From: Paraburkholderia sp. BL10I2N1
GTDB taxonomy: Bacteria > Pseudomonadota > Gammaproteobacteria > Burkholderiales > Burkholderiaceae
Length of the DNA stretch: 64,000 nt
Direction: 5' to 3'
Assembly (NCBI RefSeq): GCF_004361815.1
Contig: NZ_SNWA01000002.1
Location: 3,224,001 to 3,288,000 of the forward strand
The notes beneath the pieces are model-generated. The model saw only the letters and a program-made list of their open reading frames with translations, had not been told where the DNA came from and did no database searches. The first letter of the stretch is position 1. Each line of letters begins with the position of its first letter. Positions 27,825 through 36,571 of this stretch are shown piece after piece. The position numbers were made by a program, and so were the translations under genes.

Positions 27825-29066
27825 TTAGGAAAACGTTCCGGCAATTCCAGAGTACAAGCCCAGGCCTATCGTAATGGCGATCACCGCTCCGGCCAACATC
27901 CCGTAGCCTCCCCTTAGTCGATACGGCTCGGGCAGGCGCCGGGCGAGCAGGTACAGGAAGCCGAGCACGATCGGCAACAGCAGCGCGTTCATCACCTGCA
28001 CGCCGACGCCCAGCGAGACCAGGTTCGCGCCGGAGCCCGCGATGAACGCGGCGATGATCAACACCGTGGTATAGGTAGCGTAAAACCACGGCGCTTCGCG
28101 CGGCGTATGCTCAAGCGCATGCCGGTAGCCCAGTATCTCGCCAAGCGCGCGAGCCGCAGTCAGCGTCACGACGATGGCGGCCACGAGCGCCGCGCCAACC
28201 ATTCCCATGCCGAACAGTAGCTTGCCGGTCTGCGCGCCAAGGAACGGGGTAAGGGCATCACCGATTTGCTGCACTGTGTCGAGCGGTTTATGCAGGCCGG
28301 AACGCGCCAAGGTCGCTGCTGTGACCACCAGCACGGCCGCCATAATCAACTGGGTCAATACCGCGCCGACCGCTGTATCCCAGCGAGCGGCGCGCAGGTC
28401 TTCGAGTTCGAGCTCTTTCTCCACCACGGCCGATTGCTGATAGAACACCATCCACGGCATGATCACAGCGCCAATGTTGGCTGACAGCAGGAACAGGTAG
28501 TCGTGGTTGCCGAGCGGCATGCTGGCAAGCTCGGCGTGTATGCTCGCAGCATCCGGATCGGCGCGCCAGGCCACCAGCACGAACACCAATTCGAAGGCGC
28601 CAAGCAGAATCGCGATCCGCTCCACCGACAGGTATGACCCCGTATACGCCATCCAGGATAGCCCGACGACCGTTAGCGTCAACGTAAGCCAGGACGGAAT
28701 GCCATACATCAGGCCAACTCCGGCCAACCCGCTCATCTCCGATAACAAGGCACCCAGGCACGCCAGCATCAAGGTGCCTACCGACAGCCACGCCCAACGA
28801 GGGCCAAAATGCTGCCTGATCAAATCGCCGTGCCCCTTGCGCGTGACCATGCCAAGGCGAACGGTCAACTCCTGAACGATGAACAAGACCGGAATCAATA
28901 GCAGCTGCAGCAGCAATAACCGGTATCCCCATTGGGCGCCACTTTGCGCCGCGGTGATGACGCTACCCGCGTCCGTGTCGGCCAGCATCACGACCAACCC
29001 CGGTCCGGCGATGGCGAAAACTCGGATCCACCAGCGCGATTGCGAGGCGAGTGTGGGTGAACTCAT
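27825..29066 (-). CDS. NRAMP-family metal transporter with non-canonical metal motifs
   Basis: About 413 residues with eleven or so hydrophobic helices, an inner-membrane cation transporter of the NRAMP superfamily. The helix-1 motif is GPGLVVMLADTDAGSV where classical MntH has DPGN, and helix 6 has ANIGAVIMPWMVFYQQ where MntH has MPH; substrate could therefore differ (for example Mg, or an unusual divalent ion). I start at ATG 29066 (MSSPTL); ATG 29090 or upstream starts are possible. The very long open frame to 29348 probably covers leader DNA. Confidence 0.75.
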   Translation of the reverse strand: MSSPTLASQSRWWIRVFAIAGPGLVVMLADTDAGSVITAAQSGAQWGYRLLLLQLLLIPVLFIVQELTVRLGMVTRKGHGDLIRQHFGPRWAWLSVGTLMLACLGALLSEMSGLAGVGLMYGIPSWLTLTLTVVGLSWMAYTGSYLSVERIAILLGAFELVFVLVAWRADPDAASIHAELASMPLGNHDYLFLLSANIGAVIMPWMVFYQQSAVVEKELELEDLRAARWDTAVGAVLTQLIMAAVLVVTAATLARSGLHKPLDTVQQIGDALTPFLGAQTGKLLFGMGMVGAALVAAIVVTLTAARALGEILGYRHALEHTPREAPWFYATYTTVLIIAAFIAGSGANLVSLGVGVQVMNALLLPIVLGFLYLLARRLPEPYRLRGGYGMLAGAVIAITIGLGLYSGIAGTFS

Positions 29067-29457
29067 CGATTTATTGAGAATGCGATTCATTACTAGAAAC
29101 GAGATGATCGCGTGCAATAGACGTGGTGTGAATGCGACCGTAAGCCGCAGGGCCAGGGTGCCAAAAGTTGGTTTCTTCCGTGCCGTCGGCCACGGGGCGA
29201 AAGCTGTCGCTTGGTTCATGAGGCGTCCACCGGCCGAAGTGAGCCGCGTGCCGCCGATCGCCGTCAGGCAGAGGTCGGCCACAAACTGCCGGTCACATGC
29301 GCCGCCGGAAGGCCGCTCAGGCGCCGGCTCTGCTTCGCAACCGGCCATCTGATTGTCGCAAGGCGAGCGCTCGTTCAGCGGCCAGAAGGGACATCAATCT
29401 GGCCGGCCAAAGACGCCCTGTTCCACCGAGCGGAGGCATCTCCCCTGTTAATCCCTG
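29067..29457. other. Long leader/intergenic region upstream of the NRAMP gene
   Basis: About 390 bases lie between two minus-strand genes. A strong hairpin is formed by CGGCCAG (29379-29385) and CTGGCCG (29399-29405); on the minus strand it is preceded by two AACAGGG copies. It could be the methyltransferase terminator or part of a structured leader. No known riboswitch consensus could be fitted with confidence. Confidence 0.4.
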
Positions 29458-30321
29458 TCAGCTTGCCGGATTTCGTGCCATGACGACCCATGCCGCGCCG
29501 TTGATCATCACCGACCCCTCGCCGGGGAGGCTCGCGAAGGCGGCACGAACTGCGGCGGAGGCACGGGCGCGGATGTCGTCGGGCTGACCAGCGAGCGCAC
29601 GCGACAGCGGGCCGACCTCAAGCGTCATCCTCACTGCGTCGTCGATCGCCGCGTCCCGCGTTTCGCCCTCGCCGAATGGGACGGCCGCGTCGAAGGGCGA
29701 GATAACGATTTCGGTGAAACCGGCCGCCGTCAGGATGCGCGCCACGTGCTCCCGGTCGCCGAACGAAAACGGGCCGGGCGCTTCGGGATCGGGGAGCGCG
29801 CTCGGCGGGACGATGTCCTTGAGCGCGCCCACCGGCAGTCGCATCCAATCGTTCTCGGCCGCACCGCGCCAGCAGACGAAAGCGACCCGGCCGCCCGGCC
29901 GGAGCGCGCGTCGCATATGGGCGAATGCCGCTGTCGGATCGGGGAAAAACATCACGCCGAAACGCGAGAACAGAATGTCGAACGCGCCTTCGGGCAGCTC
30001 TGCGCTGCTGGCGTCGGCCACCTGAAACAGGGCCGGCGTATCGTGGCGCGCAAGCGCGCGCGCTCGATCGATCAGCGGTTCGGATATGTCCACGCCCAGC
30101 ACTTGGCCCCCCGCGCCGACGCGAGCGGCCAGAGCCAGACTTGACGCACCCGCGCCGCAGCCGATGTCCAGCACGCGCTCACCCGTCGCGGGCGCGGCGG
30201 CTTCGATCGCGGCCTGGCCGAACACCGCCACCAGAGCGTCGAGCCGGGCCTGGTTGGCGACCCAGCGCTCCCCGCTTTGACCATTCCAGTCACCCACCTG
30301 ATCAGCACTTTGCTTTGCCAT
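29458..30321 (-). CDS. Class I SAM-dependent methyltransferase
   Basis: A 287-residue Rossmann methyltransferase: motif I VLDIGCGAGASSLALA, acidic residue after strand 2 in VLGVDISEPLID, then FDILFSRFGVMFF and LRPGGRVAFVCW. It resembles the UbiE/SmtA-like methyltransferases that accompany thioredoxin-reductase-like oxidoreductases. ATG 30321 has AAGGAGA upstream. It lies about 95 bases after the FAD oxidoreductase on the same strand, so they are probably co-transcribed. The substrate is unknown. Confidence 0.88.
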   Translation of the reverse strand: MAKQSADQVGDWNGQSGERWVANQARLDALVAVFGQAAIEAAAPATGERVLDIGCGAGASSLALAARVGAGGQVLGVDISEPLIDRARALARHDTPALFQVADASSAELPEGAFDILFSRFGVMFFPDPTAAFAHMRRALRPGGRVAFVCWRGAAENDWMRLPVGALKDIVPPSALPDPEAPGPFSFGDREHVARILTAAGFTEIVISPFDAAVPFGEGETRDAAIDDAVRMTLEVGPLSRALAGQPDDIRARASAAVRAAFASLPGEGSVMINGAAWVVMARNPAS

Positions 30322-30416
30322 GTCATCTCCTTGACTCGACGATCCGCCTTTCGCCGCGTCGATTTACGCCAACCTTTTCGAAGGCGACGACGCAACAAGA
30401 GCAGGGATCTGTGCTC

Positions 30417-31310
30417 TCAAACCACCATCGACTGCTGGGCGAAGATACCCGCCATCGCGCCCTGCGATGAAGCCTGGGTGACCGAGGGCAAGAAGGGCGT
30501 GGCGAGGTCGCCAGCGGCGTAGATGCCGGGCATGCTGGTTTGGCGGCGCTCGTCGACTTTGAGGACGATGCCGGTGGGCGTATCGACCGTGGCGAGGCCC
30601 AGTGATTCATGTAGGCGTGCGGACGGCTTGTTGCGCGGATGGGCGAACAGGACGTCGACCGCGACATTGCGGCGGGTATCGAGATTGACGGTGTTGATAT
30701 GGCCCTTGTGATGGGCGATCTCGACGATCCGGCCATCGACGACAGGTATGTTGCGACGCGCCAGATCGACTTGGATATCGGGCGCAATGTCATGACCATC
30801 GGCGAAGACAGTCAGCTTGTCCGTCCAATCGCGGAACAGCCTGGCAGACTGGTGCGACTGCGGGCTGGACCAGACGAGGCCCCAATGCTGGCCGGCGACT
30901 TCAAAGCCGTCGCAATAGGGGCAGGGCACGATGGACGTGCCCCAGCTTTCGGCAAAGCCCGGAACATCAGGCATCTGGTCGGCGACGCCATAGCTCAGGA
31001 TCAGGCGGTGCGCCCTCAGGCTTTCGTTATCGTCAGTGACGACGCAGAAATCGTCGATGGCGCCAGACACGCTCTCGGCCTGGGCATTGACCAGCCTGAT
31101 CGTTGGATAGCGCGTCAACTGCTGCCGCGCCTCGACCAGGATGTCCAGCGGTGGCTTGTGATCGTGGCCGAGCAAGCCATGCGAGTGGCCTGCAAAGCGG
31201 TTGCGCGGCCGGCCGGTATCGAGAACCGTGACCTTGCGGCGGGCACGGCCGAGCTGCAGGGCGGCGGCGAGGCCGGCAAAGCTGCCGCCGATGATGATGA
31301 CGTCATCCAT
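30417..31310 (-). CDS. NAD(P)/FAD-dependent oxidoreductase, thioredoxin-reductase-like
   Basis: A 297-residue flavoprotein: FAD motif DVIIIGGSFAGLAAALQLGRA at the N-terminus, redox-active CPYCDG in the centre and a C-terminal FAD box MPGIYAAGDLATP. The NADPH-binding motif is weak. Such proteins include thioredoxin-reductase homologues that use other partners. It diverges from a TetR regulator and is followed by the methyltransferase, a recurring trio in proteobacteria. Exact substrate unknown. Confidence 0.88.
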   Translation of the reverse strand: MDDVIIIGGSFAGLAAALQLGRARRKVTVLDTGRPRNRFAGHSHGLLGHDHKPPLDILVEARQQLTRYPTIRLVNAQAESVSGAIDDFCVVTDDNESLRAHRLILSYGVADQMPDVPGFAESWGTSIVPCPYCDGFEVAGQHWGLVWSSPQSHQSARLFRDWTDKLTVFADGHDIAPDIQVDLARRNIPVVDGRIVEIAHHKGHINTVNLDTRRNVAVDVLFAHPRNKPSARLHESLGLATVDTPTGIVLKVDERRQTSMPGIYAAGDLATPFLPSVTQASSQGAMAGIFAQQSMVV

Positions 31311-31344
31311 GGTGATGGGCTCCGTGTTGTGATTGGAGGGGTGG

Positions 31345-31492
31345 GCTGGGCGTGGTGTGCAATATCGTCCAGCGATACGCGCTTGAGACGGTCAGCGAGT
31401 AGGGCTTCGGCATTGGCGAGAAAGTTGCTGATGGCTGTATTGATCGGCCCCACAATCCCGCATTCGATATCGCCAGGCGCCCCGGGGAAACC
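31345..31492 (-). pseudogene. Possible C-terminal fragment of an Rrf2-family regulator
   Basis: A minus-strand frame encodes ECGIVGPINTAISNFLANAE followed by LLADRLKRVSLDDIAHH, closely resembling the C-terminal helix of Rrf2 proteins (cysteine, amphipathic helix, L..vslaDi). No winged-helix part is present upstream and there is no stop at the expected place. Rrf2 genes often precede this oxidoreductase type, so a decayed regulator is plausible. Confidence 0.3.
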
Positions 31493-31538
31493 TGATTTGG
31501 GCAACTGGTTGAAACCTGTCCTTGGCTTGCACATTTAA

Positions 31539-31554
31539 GATACTGCGTGGTATC
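31539..31554. promoter_or_regulatory. Inverted repeat between the oxidoreductase and TetR genes
   Basis: GATAC-N6-GTATC, about 42 bases before the TetR start, in the only short intergenic region available to both divergent units. A candidate TetR operator. Confidence 0.45.
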
Positions 31555-31595
31555 GTAGTGCAAGAATTTGAATACTGTCAAGTACTGGAATTGTT

Positions 31596-32228
31596 GTGAC
31601 CGAAAACAGCCAGAGCCGGCGCGGCCGGCCCGCCAACGAGGCGCTTCGCCAAACGATCGTCGACGCCGCCTGCGAACTCTTTGTGGAATTGGGTTTTCAA
31701 GCGACGACCATGGACAAGGTCGCGCAGCGGGCGAAGATATCCAAGCTCAGCATCTATCGGCACTTCGAGAACAAGGAGGCGCTGTTCAGCGCGGCCATGG
31801 TGGCCCACTGCCATCAATTTGCACCCCAGGCCCTTTCTGAAAGCGTCGACGGTTCAGCCGAAGATCAGCTCATGGCGGTGGGATCATCCCTGCTTCGCAC
31901 GCTGTTGAGCCCGGACGTCCGCAGTGTCGAAGCCATGGTTTTGGCCGACAAGACGAATCAAAAGTCGTTAAGCAAGCTCCATTACGAAGCCGGGCCCGCC
32001 CATGTCATCGCCCAAATCGAGGCCGTGTTGCGTCAGTTGCACGCGAAAGCGATTCTGAACGTACCCGATGCTCTCCGATCCGCCCGCTTGTTTGCCGCGC
32101 TTTTCAAAGGATCCGATCTTCTGCTTGTCGCACGCTTCGATGAGGCGAGAGCAGAGGATGACAACGAAATCGAATCCTATTGCCGGTCGGCCGTCGCCAT
32201 GTTCATCGCCGCGCACGGTGGCATCTAA
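31596..32228 (+). CDS. TetR/AcrR-family transcriptional regulator
   Basis: A 210-residue regulator (GTG start at 31596). The N-terminal HTH (TIVDAACELFVELGFQATT, then DKVAQRAKISKLSIYRHFEN) is typical; the C-terminal domain (about 80-205) is the ligand-binding/dimer part. It is transcribed away from the oxidoreductase-methyltransferase unit and probably represses it and itself through the inverted repeat at 31539. The ligand is unknown. Confidence 0.88.
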   Translation: MTENSQSRRGRPANEALRQTIVDAACELFVELGFQATTMDKVAQRAKISKLSIYRHFENKEALFSAAMVAHCHQFAPQALSESVDGSAEDQLMAVGSSLLRTLLSPDVRSVEAMVLADKTNQKSLSKLHYEAGPAHVIAQIEAVLRQLHAKAILNVPDALRSARLFAALFKGSDLLLVARFDEARAEDDNEIESYCRSAVAMFIAAHGGI

Positions 32229-32337
32229 AGGTGGGCTATCGCGGCTTGATGAAGAACCCGCAGAGTTGCACACGCTGTTCGCTCTAAGCAATCTGTGGAT
32301 GACGCGCGAACGACTGATGCGCGAGGCCGCTGCATGA
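32229..32337 (+). pseudogene. IS5-family transposase C-terminal relic
   Basis: KVGYRGLMKN is followed, after a one-base frame shift, by ELHTLFALSNLWMTRERLM and a stop, matching the end of IS5-type DDE transposases. Only about 36 residues remain. It directly abuts the TetR stop codon. Confidence 0.6.
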
Positions 32338-32901
32338 GCGCAAAAGCCGCCCGCGCGGGCAGGCAATCGGCGCCTTCCTTATACCGAACGTAGCGCTGCA
32401 TTCGAGCCAGGTGCCGCACCGCTTCCACCGCATCGGCCCTATGTGGATGGCTCAGTGCGGCAAAACGAGTTCTGAACACCATCCCTAACCTTGCGGGCGC
32501 TTCCTTTCGATCTGGTGAACGACAAGCTGATTGCTTATAGAGAAATCAAACTTAAGTTCGAGAGCAATTCGAGGGTCGAGCAAGACGTCATTCTTGCACG
32601 GCGTAAGCCGCCTCACCAACTCACGGGTCTAAGCGTCCGCAGAGGCCGATGACTTGTCCCCCAGGCGACGGCACGGAATGACCGTTCCACTCCGATACCT
32701 ACCCTTAGAACAGAGACTGCTCGACCGGCTGCAACGGGTCGAGAAGACTCACTCGTTAGTAACGGGAGCTGACATTCGCCGGCACCCGTTTGCGAATGTC
32801 AGCAAGGCGACGGGCAGCCGCCGCACGCCGTCCGATCAGCGATCGTCGGCTTTGGCCGACGAGCGGCCAGATATCTGAGTACTCTTCGTGTTCGGAGGCT
32901 C
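32338..32901. other. Non-coding gap with degenerate sequence
   Basis: No supported gene. 32486-32652 contains an open frame (RALPFDLVNDKLIAYREIK and onwards) without a start or recognised homology. 32770-32807 has an inverted repeat (GACATTCG and CGAATGTC), a type of degenerate non-coding motif also seen elsewhere in the window. Confidence 0.35.
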
Positions 32902-34551
32902 TCAGCTTGATTGAGGAAAGCTCCCCTCGACGAAATCCCGCAGCTGCGTGAGATCGGTGCGCGCGTACGCGGCCGTCGTCTGCACCGACGCGTGTCCCAA
33001 TAGGGTCTGCGCGACGGGCAGCGGGACGGCGTGATCGACGACCAGCGTGCGCGCATAGCCGTGCCGCAGCCAGTGCGTCGACGCCGCGTGGATCAGCGCG
33101 CGGGTCGCCGTGTCGTCGGCCGGAACCGTTGCTTCCGCCGCCAGCAGCACCGCCTTCACCTCATCGTACAGGCCGCTGTGTCCGAGCGCGTCGCGCTTCT
33201 CGCTGTGAACCAGCGGGACCGATTCGAACGGCGCGGGTTCGGCGGGCAGACCCCGCAGAACCCGATAGCCACGCAGCACGGGCGCGCAGCGCGACGGCAG
33301 CGGGATCGCCCGGAGCTTGCCGCCCTTGCCGCGTACGTGCAGCGTCCATTGGCCATCTTTCGCGGCAGACGGCCTGTTCGCCGGGTCGCCCGGCGTCGTT
33401 GAGTGCGGCTCGACACTCAGGCGCGGCAGACCCTGTTCCGCGGACCACTCGAGTTCGGCCAGCCGCACCCCGGCGAAGCGGTACAGCGACCAGATCGCAC
33501 AGCGGCGCGCCCAGACGAGGGCAGATACCCCCGGCGGCCGCGCGCCGGCCGTCACCGTGTCGCACAGCGTCAGCACCCGGGCGGGCAGGATCCTCGCTGG
33601 TGTCCACGTCATGCGCGCAGCGCCATCACCCGACAGCTCGGCGGCCGGGTTGATCACCAGGTAGCCGGTCTTCTGCCAGTAACGGAACAGGCTTGAGATG
33701 ACCGCGAGCGTTCGGCGGCGGCTCGCGTCGCTGCGGGACGGCTTGCTCGCACGCGCGGCGTGGGGTCGGGACGGGACCATGGAGGGGGCATCGATGCTGC
33801 CCGCGGGGCCGAGCGTGTGCCGGAAGGCGAGCAGGTCGTCGCGCGTCAGGTCGGATAGCGGCCCGCGCCGGTGCGCCTCGCACCAGCCGATCAGGCGGCG
33901 CACTTCGGTGCGGTACGCGCGCAAGGTGTGCGGTGAGCGCTGCGCGCGGTCGCGCAGGAACAGCGCGAGGGCCCGGGCGTCGTCGGTGACACCGAGGGAA
34001 TTGGTGGTCGTCGCGTTCATGAAGCGGCCGGCGCGCGTGAGCCACGCGCGCAGCGCTGCCGGATCGCTACCATGCTTCGAGACCAGGGCGGCCAGTGACA
34101 CCGTGTCAGCGACCCCGGTACTGGCGGGTTGGGTCAGTGCCTCAGCGGACGGGATGACCCCGTCACTCTCACTGCCTGCGCTCACGCCGGTCCGGTCCGT
34201 GTTGTTCACTGTTCCGTCGGGCAGGTAACGGAACCGGCGGCGGTGCGCGTGCAGCGCACGGGCGAGCACGGCATCGGGTGAGGGCGCTGCGGCGGCGGCC
34301 GCGAGATGCAGGCGCCCCTGTGTCCAGTATTCGATCGCGGCATCGTGCTCCAGCAGCAGCGCGAACACGGCGGGATGCGCGTGCTTCGCGTCGGCAAGCG
34401 ACGGCGCAGCGCGTTTCAGGTCGGCGAGGGTCCAGCGGCGGTAGACCGCGTGACCCAGTGCCTCCTCAAGATAGGCGAGCGCGGCGTCCACGCCGGGCGG
34501 CAGCCGCTGCGGTGGCCGGACGCCCGCATCGATCCAGTCGGCGGGCGTCAT
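32902..34551 (-). CDS. Tyrosine recombinase/site-specific integrase (intact)
   Basis: A 549-residue integrase with a long N-terminal extension, a core-binding domain (about 190-300; SPHTLRAYRTEVRRLIGWCE) and a catalytic domain: FAGVRLAELEW (arginine I), HVRGKGGKLRAIPL (lysine turn), STHWLRHGYART (HxxR) and LLGHASVQTTAAYARTD (histidine, nucleophile tyrosine). It resembles the disrupted integrase at 20354-21973 in overall design. Its ATG overlaps the stop of the KfrA-like gene by four bases, so the two are co-translated. Confidence 0.9.
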   Translation of the reverse strand: MTPADWIDAGVRPPQRLPPGVDAALAYLEEALGHAVYRRWTLADLKRAAPSLADAKHAHPAVFALLLEHDAAIEYWTQGRLHLAAAAAAPSPDAVLARALHAHRRRFRYLPDGTVNNTDRTGVSAGSESDGVIPSAEALTQPASTGVADTVSLAALVSKHGSDPAALRAWLTRAGRFMNATTTNSLGVTDDARALALFLRDRAQRSPHTLRAYRTEVRRLIGWCEAHRRGPLSDLTRDDLLAFRHTLGPAGSIDAPSMVPSRPHAARASKPSRSDASRRRTLAVISSLFRYWQKTGYLVINPAAELSGDGAARMTWTPARILPARVLTLCDTVTAGARPPGVSALVWARRCAIWSLYRFAGVRLAELEWSAEQGLPRLSVEPHSTTPGDPANRPSAAKDGQWTLHVRGKGGKLRAIPLPSRCAPVLRGYRVLRGLPAEPAPFESVPLVHSEKRDALGHSGLYDEVKAVLLAAEATVPADDTATRALIHAASTHWLRHGYARTLVVDHAVPLPVAQTLLGHASVQTTAAYARTDLTQLRDFVEGSFPQSS

Positions 34552-35618
34552 GATGACGGGTCTTTACGTGAACGGGATGAGCGGGATCCTGGGCGCGGTG
34601 CAGCGGCCACCGCGGCGGCGTGGCCGGAGCTCACGTGCCGTGGGGGCTTGTGCCGGGCGGGTTGTTTCTGCACGGCGGACTGCGTTGCGTGCGCCGCTGG
34701 CAGTGCCTGAAGGGCCTGCAGCGCCTGCAGTGCATGGCGCTGTTCGGCGACCACGGTTGCGAGTGCCGCGGCCTCGGCGGCTGCCTGCCGGTGCGCGTCG
34801 CGTCCGGTCGCGAGCTCGTCGAGCAGCCGCTCGCGCAGACCCTCGAGCGCGGTGAGCCGGGTCTGGGCGTCGGCGAGCTGCGTCGTGAGCCGCTCGCGTT
34901 CGGCGGCGAGCGCATGCCGTTGGTGCTCGGTCTCCTGCAGCAGGCGCTTCGACAGACCGTCGTAGCGGGTCCGCACATCGGCCAGTTCCTTCGTGTGGGT
35001 GTGTCGGAGGGCCTCGAGCGTGTCGCGCGCGGTATCGAGCCGCGCCTGCAGCGCCGCCGCGTCGGCGCTCAGGGTCTGCGCGCGCTCGGTCGCGTGGCGG
35101 CTGCTGGCGCGTAATTCGATCAGTTCGGCGTCGCGGGCGGTGAGCCGCTCGCGCAGCTCGCCGAGCTCGAGGCGCAGCATTTCGCTGCGCACATCCGCGT
35201 CGTGTCGCGCGGTGTCGGCCTCCGCCGCCGCCTGTCGCGCGTGCTGTTGCAGCCGGACGACGTCATCGAGCTGCACGCCGACGGCCGCGGCCCACAGGGC
35301 GCGCATCTGTTCGGCGATCGCGACGGGCAGACCGGGCAGCGCAATGTCCGCCATGCCCGCCTGCACGAGCTCCGCCTCGAGGTCGTTCAGCGCGCGCGAC
35401 AGCAACGCTGGGTCGCCGGCGCCGAGGCGCGCGCGCAGGCGCCGCACCGACACCGCGCGGCGGAAGCGCTCGCGCGTCACGGGCGCGGCGGGGACAGCCG
35501 GTGAGGCCGGCGAGGGCGGCGAGGCCGACGCGGTGGGTGCAGCGTCGCCCGCTTCGGCGAGCATCGCGAGCACGGTCGCGCGGATCTGGTCGGCGGTGAC
35601 GGCGGCGGGACGGGCCAT
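34548..35618 (-). CDS. KfrA-like DNA-binding protein with long coiled coil
   Basis: A 356-residue protein. The N-terminal domain (MARPAAVTADQIRATVLAML, then RLRARLGAGDPALLSRAL) fits the KfrA_N HTH domain found in plasmid partition/maintenance regulators; the rest (about 130-320) is a long alanine/arginine/glutamate coiled coil, as in KfrA. KfrA proteins bind operators in their own promoter and may organise plasmid DNA. ATG 35618 is used; an in-frame ATG at 35735 lacks support. A likely operator is at 35740-35761. The downstream integrase overlaps it, suggesting KfrA-like control of recombination. Confidence 0.78.
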   Translation of the reverse strand: MARPAAVTADQIRATVLAMLAEAGDAAPTASASPPSPASPAVPAAPVTRERFRRAVSVRRLRARLGAGDPALLSRALNDLEAELVQAGMADIALPGLPVAIAEQMRALWAAAVGVQLDDVVRLQQHARQAAAEADTARHDADVRSEMLRLELGELRERLTARDAELIELRASSRHATERAQTLSADAAALQARLDTARDTLEALRHTHTKELADVRTRYDGLSKRLLQETEHQRHALAAERERLTTQLADAQTRLTALEGLRERLLDELATGRDAHRQAAAEAAALATVVAEQRHALQALQALQALPAAHATQSAVQKQPARHKPPRHVSSGHAAAVAAAPRPGSRSSRSRKDPSS

Positions 35619-35739
35619 GGCGGGACTCCGGAGCCCGGTGGAAGGAACTGGGCGCTCACTGCAGTCTAGTTCACGGCCGGGATTACGCACGCACCGGACG
35701 TCAGGAAACCGTTTTTCGTGCGGGAATGGCGGCAATTGC

Positions 35740-35761
35740 GGTGATAAACCTCCTTATCACC
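35740..35761. promoter_or_regulatory. Operator-like inverted repeat upstream of the kfrA-like gene
   Basis: GGTGATAA-N6-TTATCACC, perfect 8-bp arms, about 120 bases before the start codon. It shares the GATAA-N6-TTATC core with 22002-22027. Confidence 0.65.
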
Positions 35762-35880
35762 GGAAAGCGTCGCGCGGCGCCGGCGGGACTGACGTGCAAT
35801 TCTTGGGTGATGGAGGCTGACTGACGGCGCCAGCACGCGGCGGAGGGTCGCTTCGTCCTGCGGCGGGCGGTCGTCGGGGT

Positions 35881-36330
35881 TCAACCGCGCGGTTTGCTGC
35901 GGCGCGCTGCCCGCGCCGGTGTCCGCGCGAGGCGCCCGCACAACTGCTTGAGCCAGCGCCGGACCCAGACGCGGTCGGTCGGGCTGAGCGACGCTAGCAT
36001 CTCTACGATGTCGCCAGCCACCTGCCTGGACCTGCTGGACGGGGACATGAAGAGGCTGTTGACTTCAACCCCGTAGAGCGAGGACAGGGCAACGAGTCGC
36101 GCTGGCGATGGCCAGGACTTGCCCGTTTCAATCCGGCTGATGGTCTGTTTGTCGAGATCGAGAATTTCCGCGACTTCTTCCTGCGTCTTTCCAGCTTCAA
36201 GACGCGCATTGGCCAGCGCCTGCCCTACCTGAACCGTAAATTCTTCTTCTGCGCGCGAAGCCACCGGGTGAACACCTTTGGTTGTTGATCGACGTGGAAT
36301 CGTCGCTGTGTTCGCGTAATCTGGTAACAT
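35881..36330 (-). CDS. XRE-family transcriptional regulator
   Basis: About 149 residues if ATG 36330 is used; a GTG at 36264 is an alternative. An HTH_3 domain is clear: VGQALANARLEAGKTQEEVAE, then LDKQTISRIETGKSWPSPARL and LYGVEVNSLF. The C-terminus is basic (GRLARTPARAARRSK). The 15-bp palindrome at 36339-36353 directly upstream suggests autoregulation. It is divergent from the 36572 gene and convergent in orientation with the KfrA/integrase operon's strand neighbours. Confidence 0.8.
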   Translation of the reverse strand: MLPDYANTATIPRRSTTKGVHPVASRAEEEFTVQVGQALANARLEAGKTQEEVAEILDLDKQTISRIETGKSWPSPARLVALSSLYGVEVNSLFMSPSSRSRQVAGDIVEMLASLSPTDRVWVRRWLKQLCGRLARTPARAARRSKPRG

Positions 36331-36338
36331 CGCCAAAC

Positions 36339-36353
36339 GCCTACAATGTAGGC
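36339..36353. promoter_or_regulatory. Palindrome upstream of the XRE gene
   Basis: GCCTAC-N3-GTAGGC lies nine bases before the proposed XRE start; a likely XRE-type operator. Confidence 0.5.
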
Positions 36354-36571
36354 AAAATATGCCTATATCGAACTGGTGGTTCGAGGTGCGGCCTGTGTGC
36401 TCACTGAAGTTGCGTAACGATGACTCGGCCAGCCCGTGTGTGGCAGCGCGGGCCCATGCATGCACGGTCACCCGGCATGCCCATCGTGGCCGGGCCGTCA
36501 TGCCATTTCATGTATCCCAACGCATCGCGTGTCGCGCCGGTTTTTCAGCCTGTCGTTGAAAGAGTGAGTGT

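Noticed and set aside
29067..29457. Known manganese (yybP-ykoY) or magnesium riboswitch
   Set aside because: A GGGGAG is present but the conserved loops could not be matched by eye.
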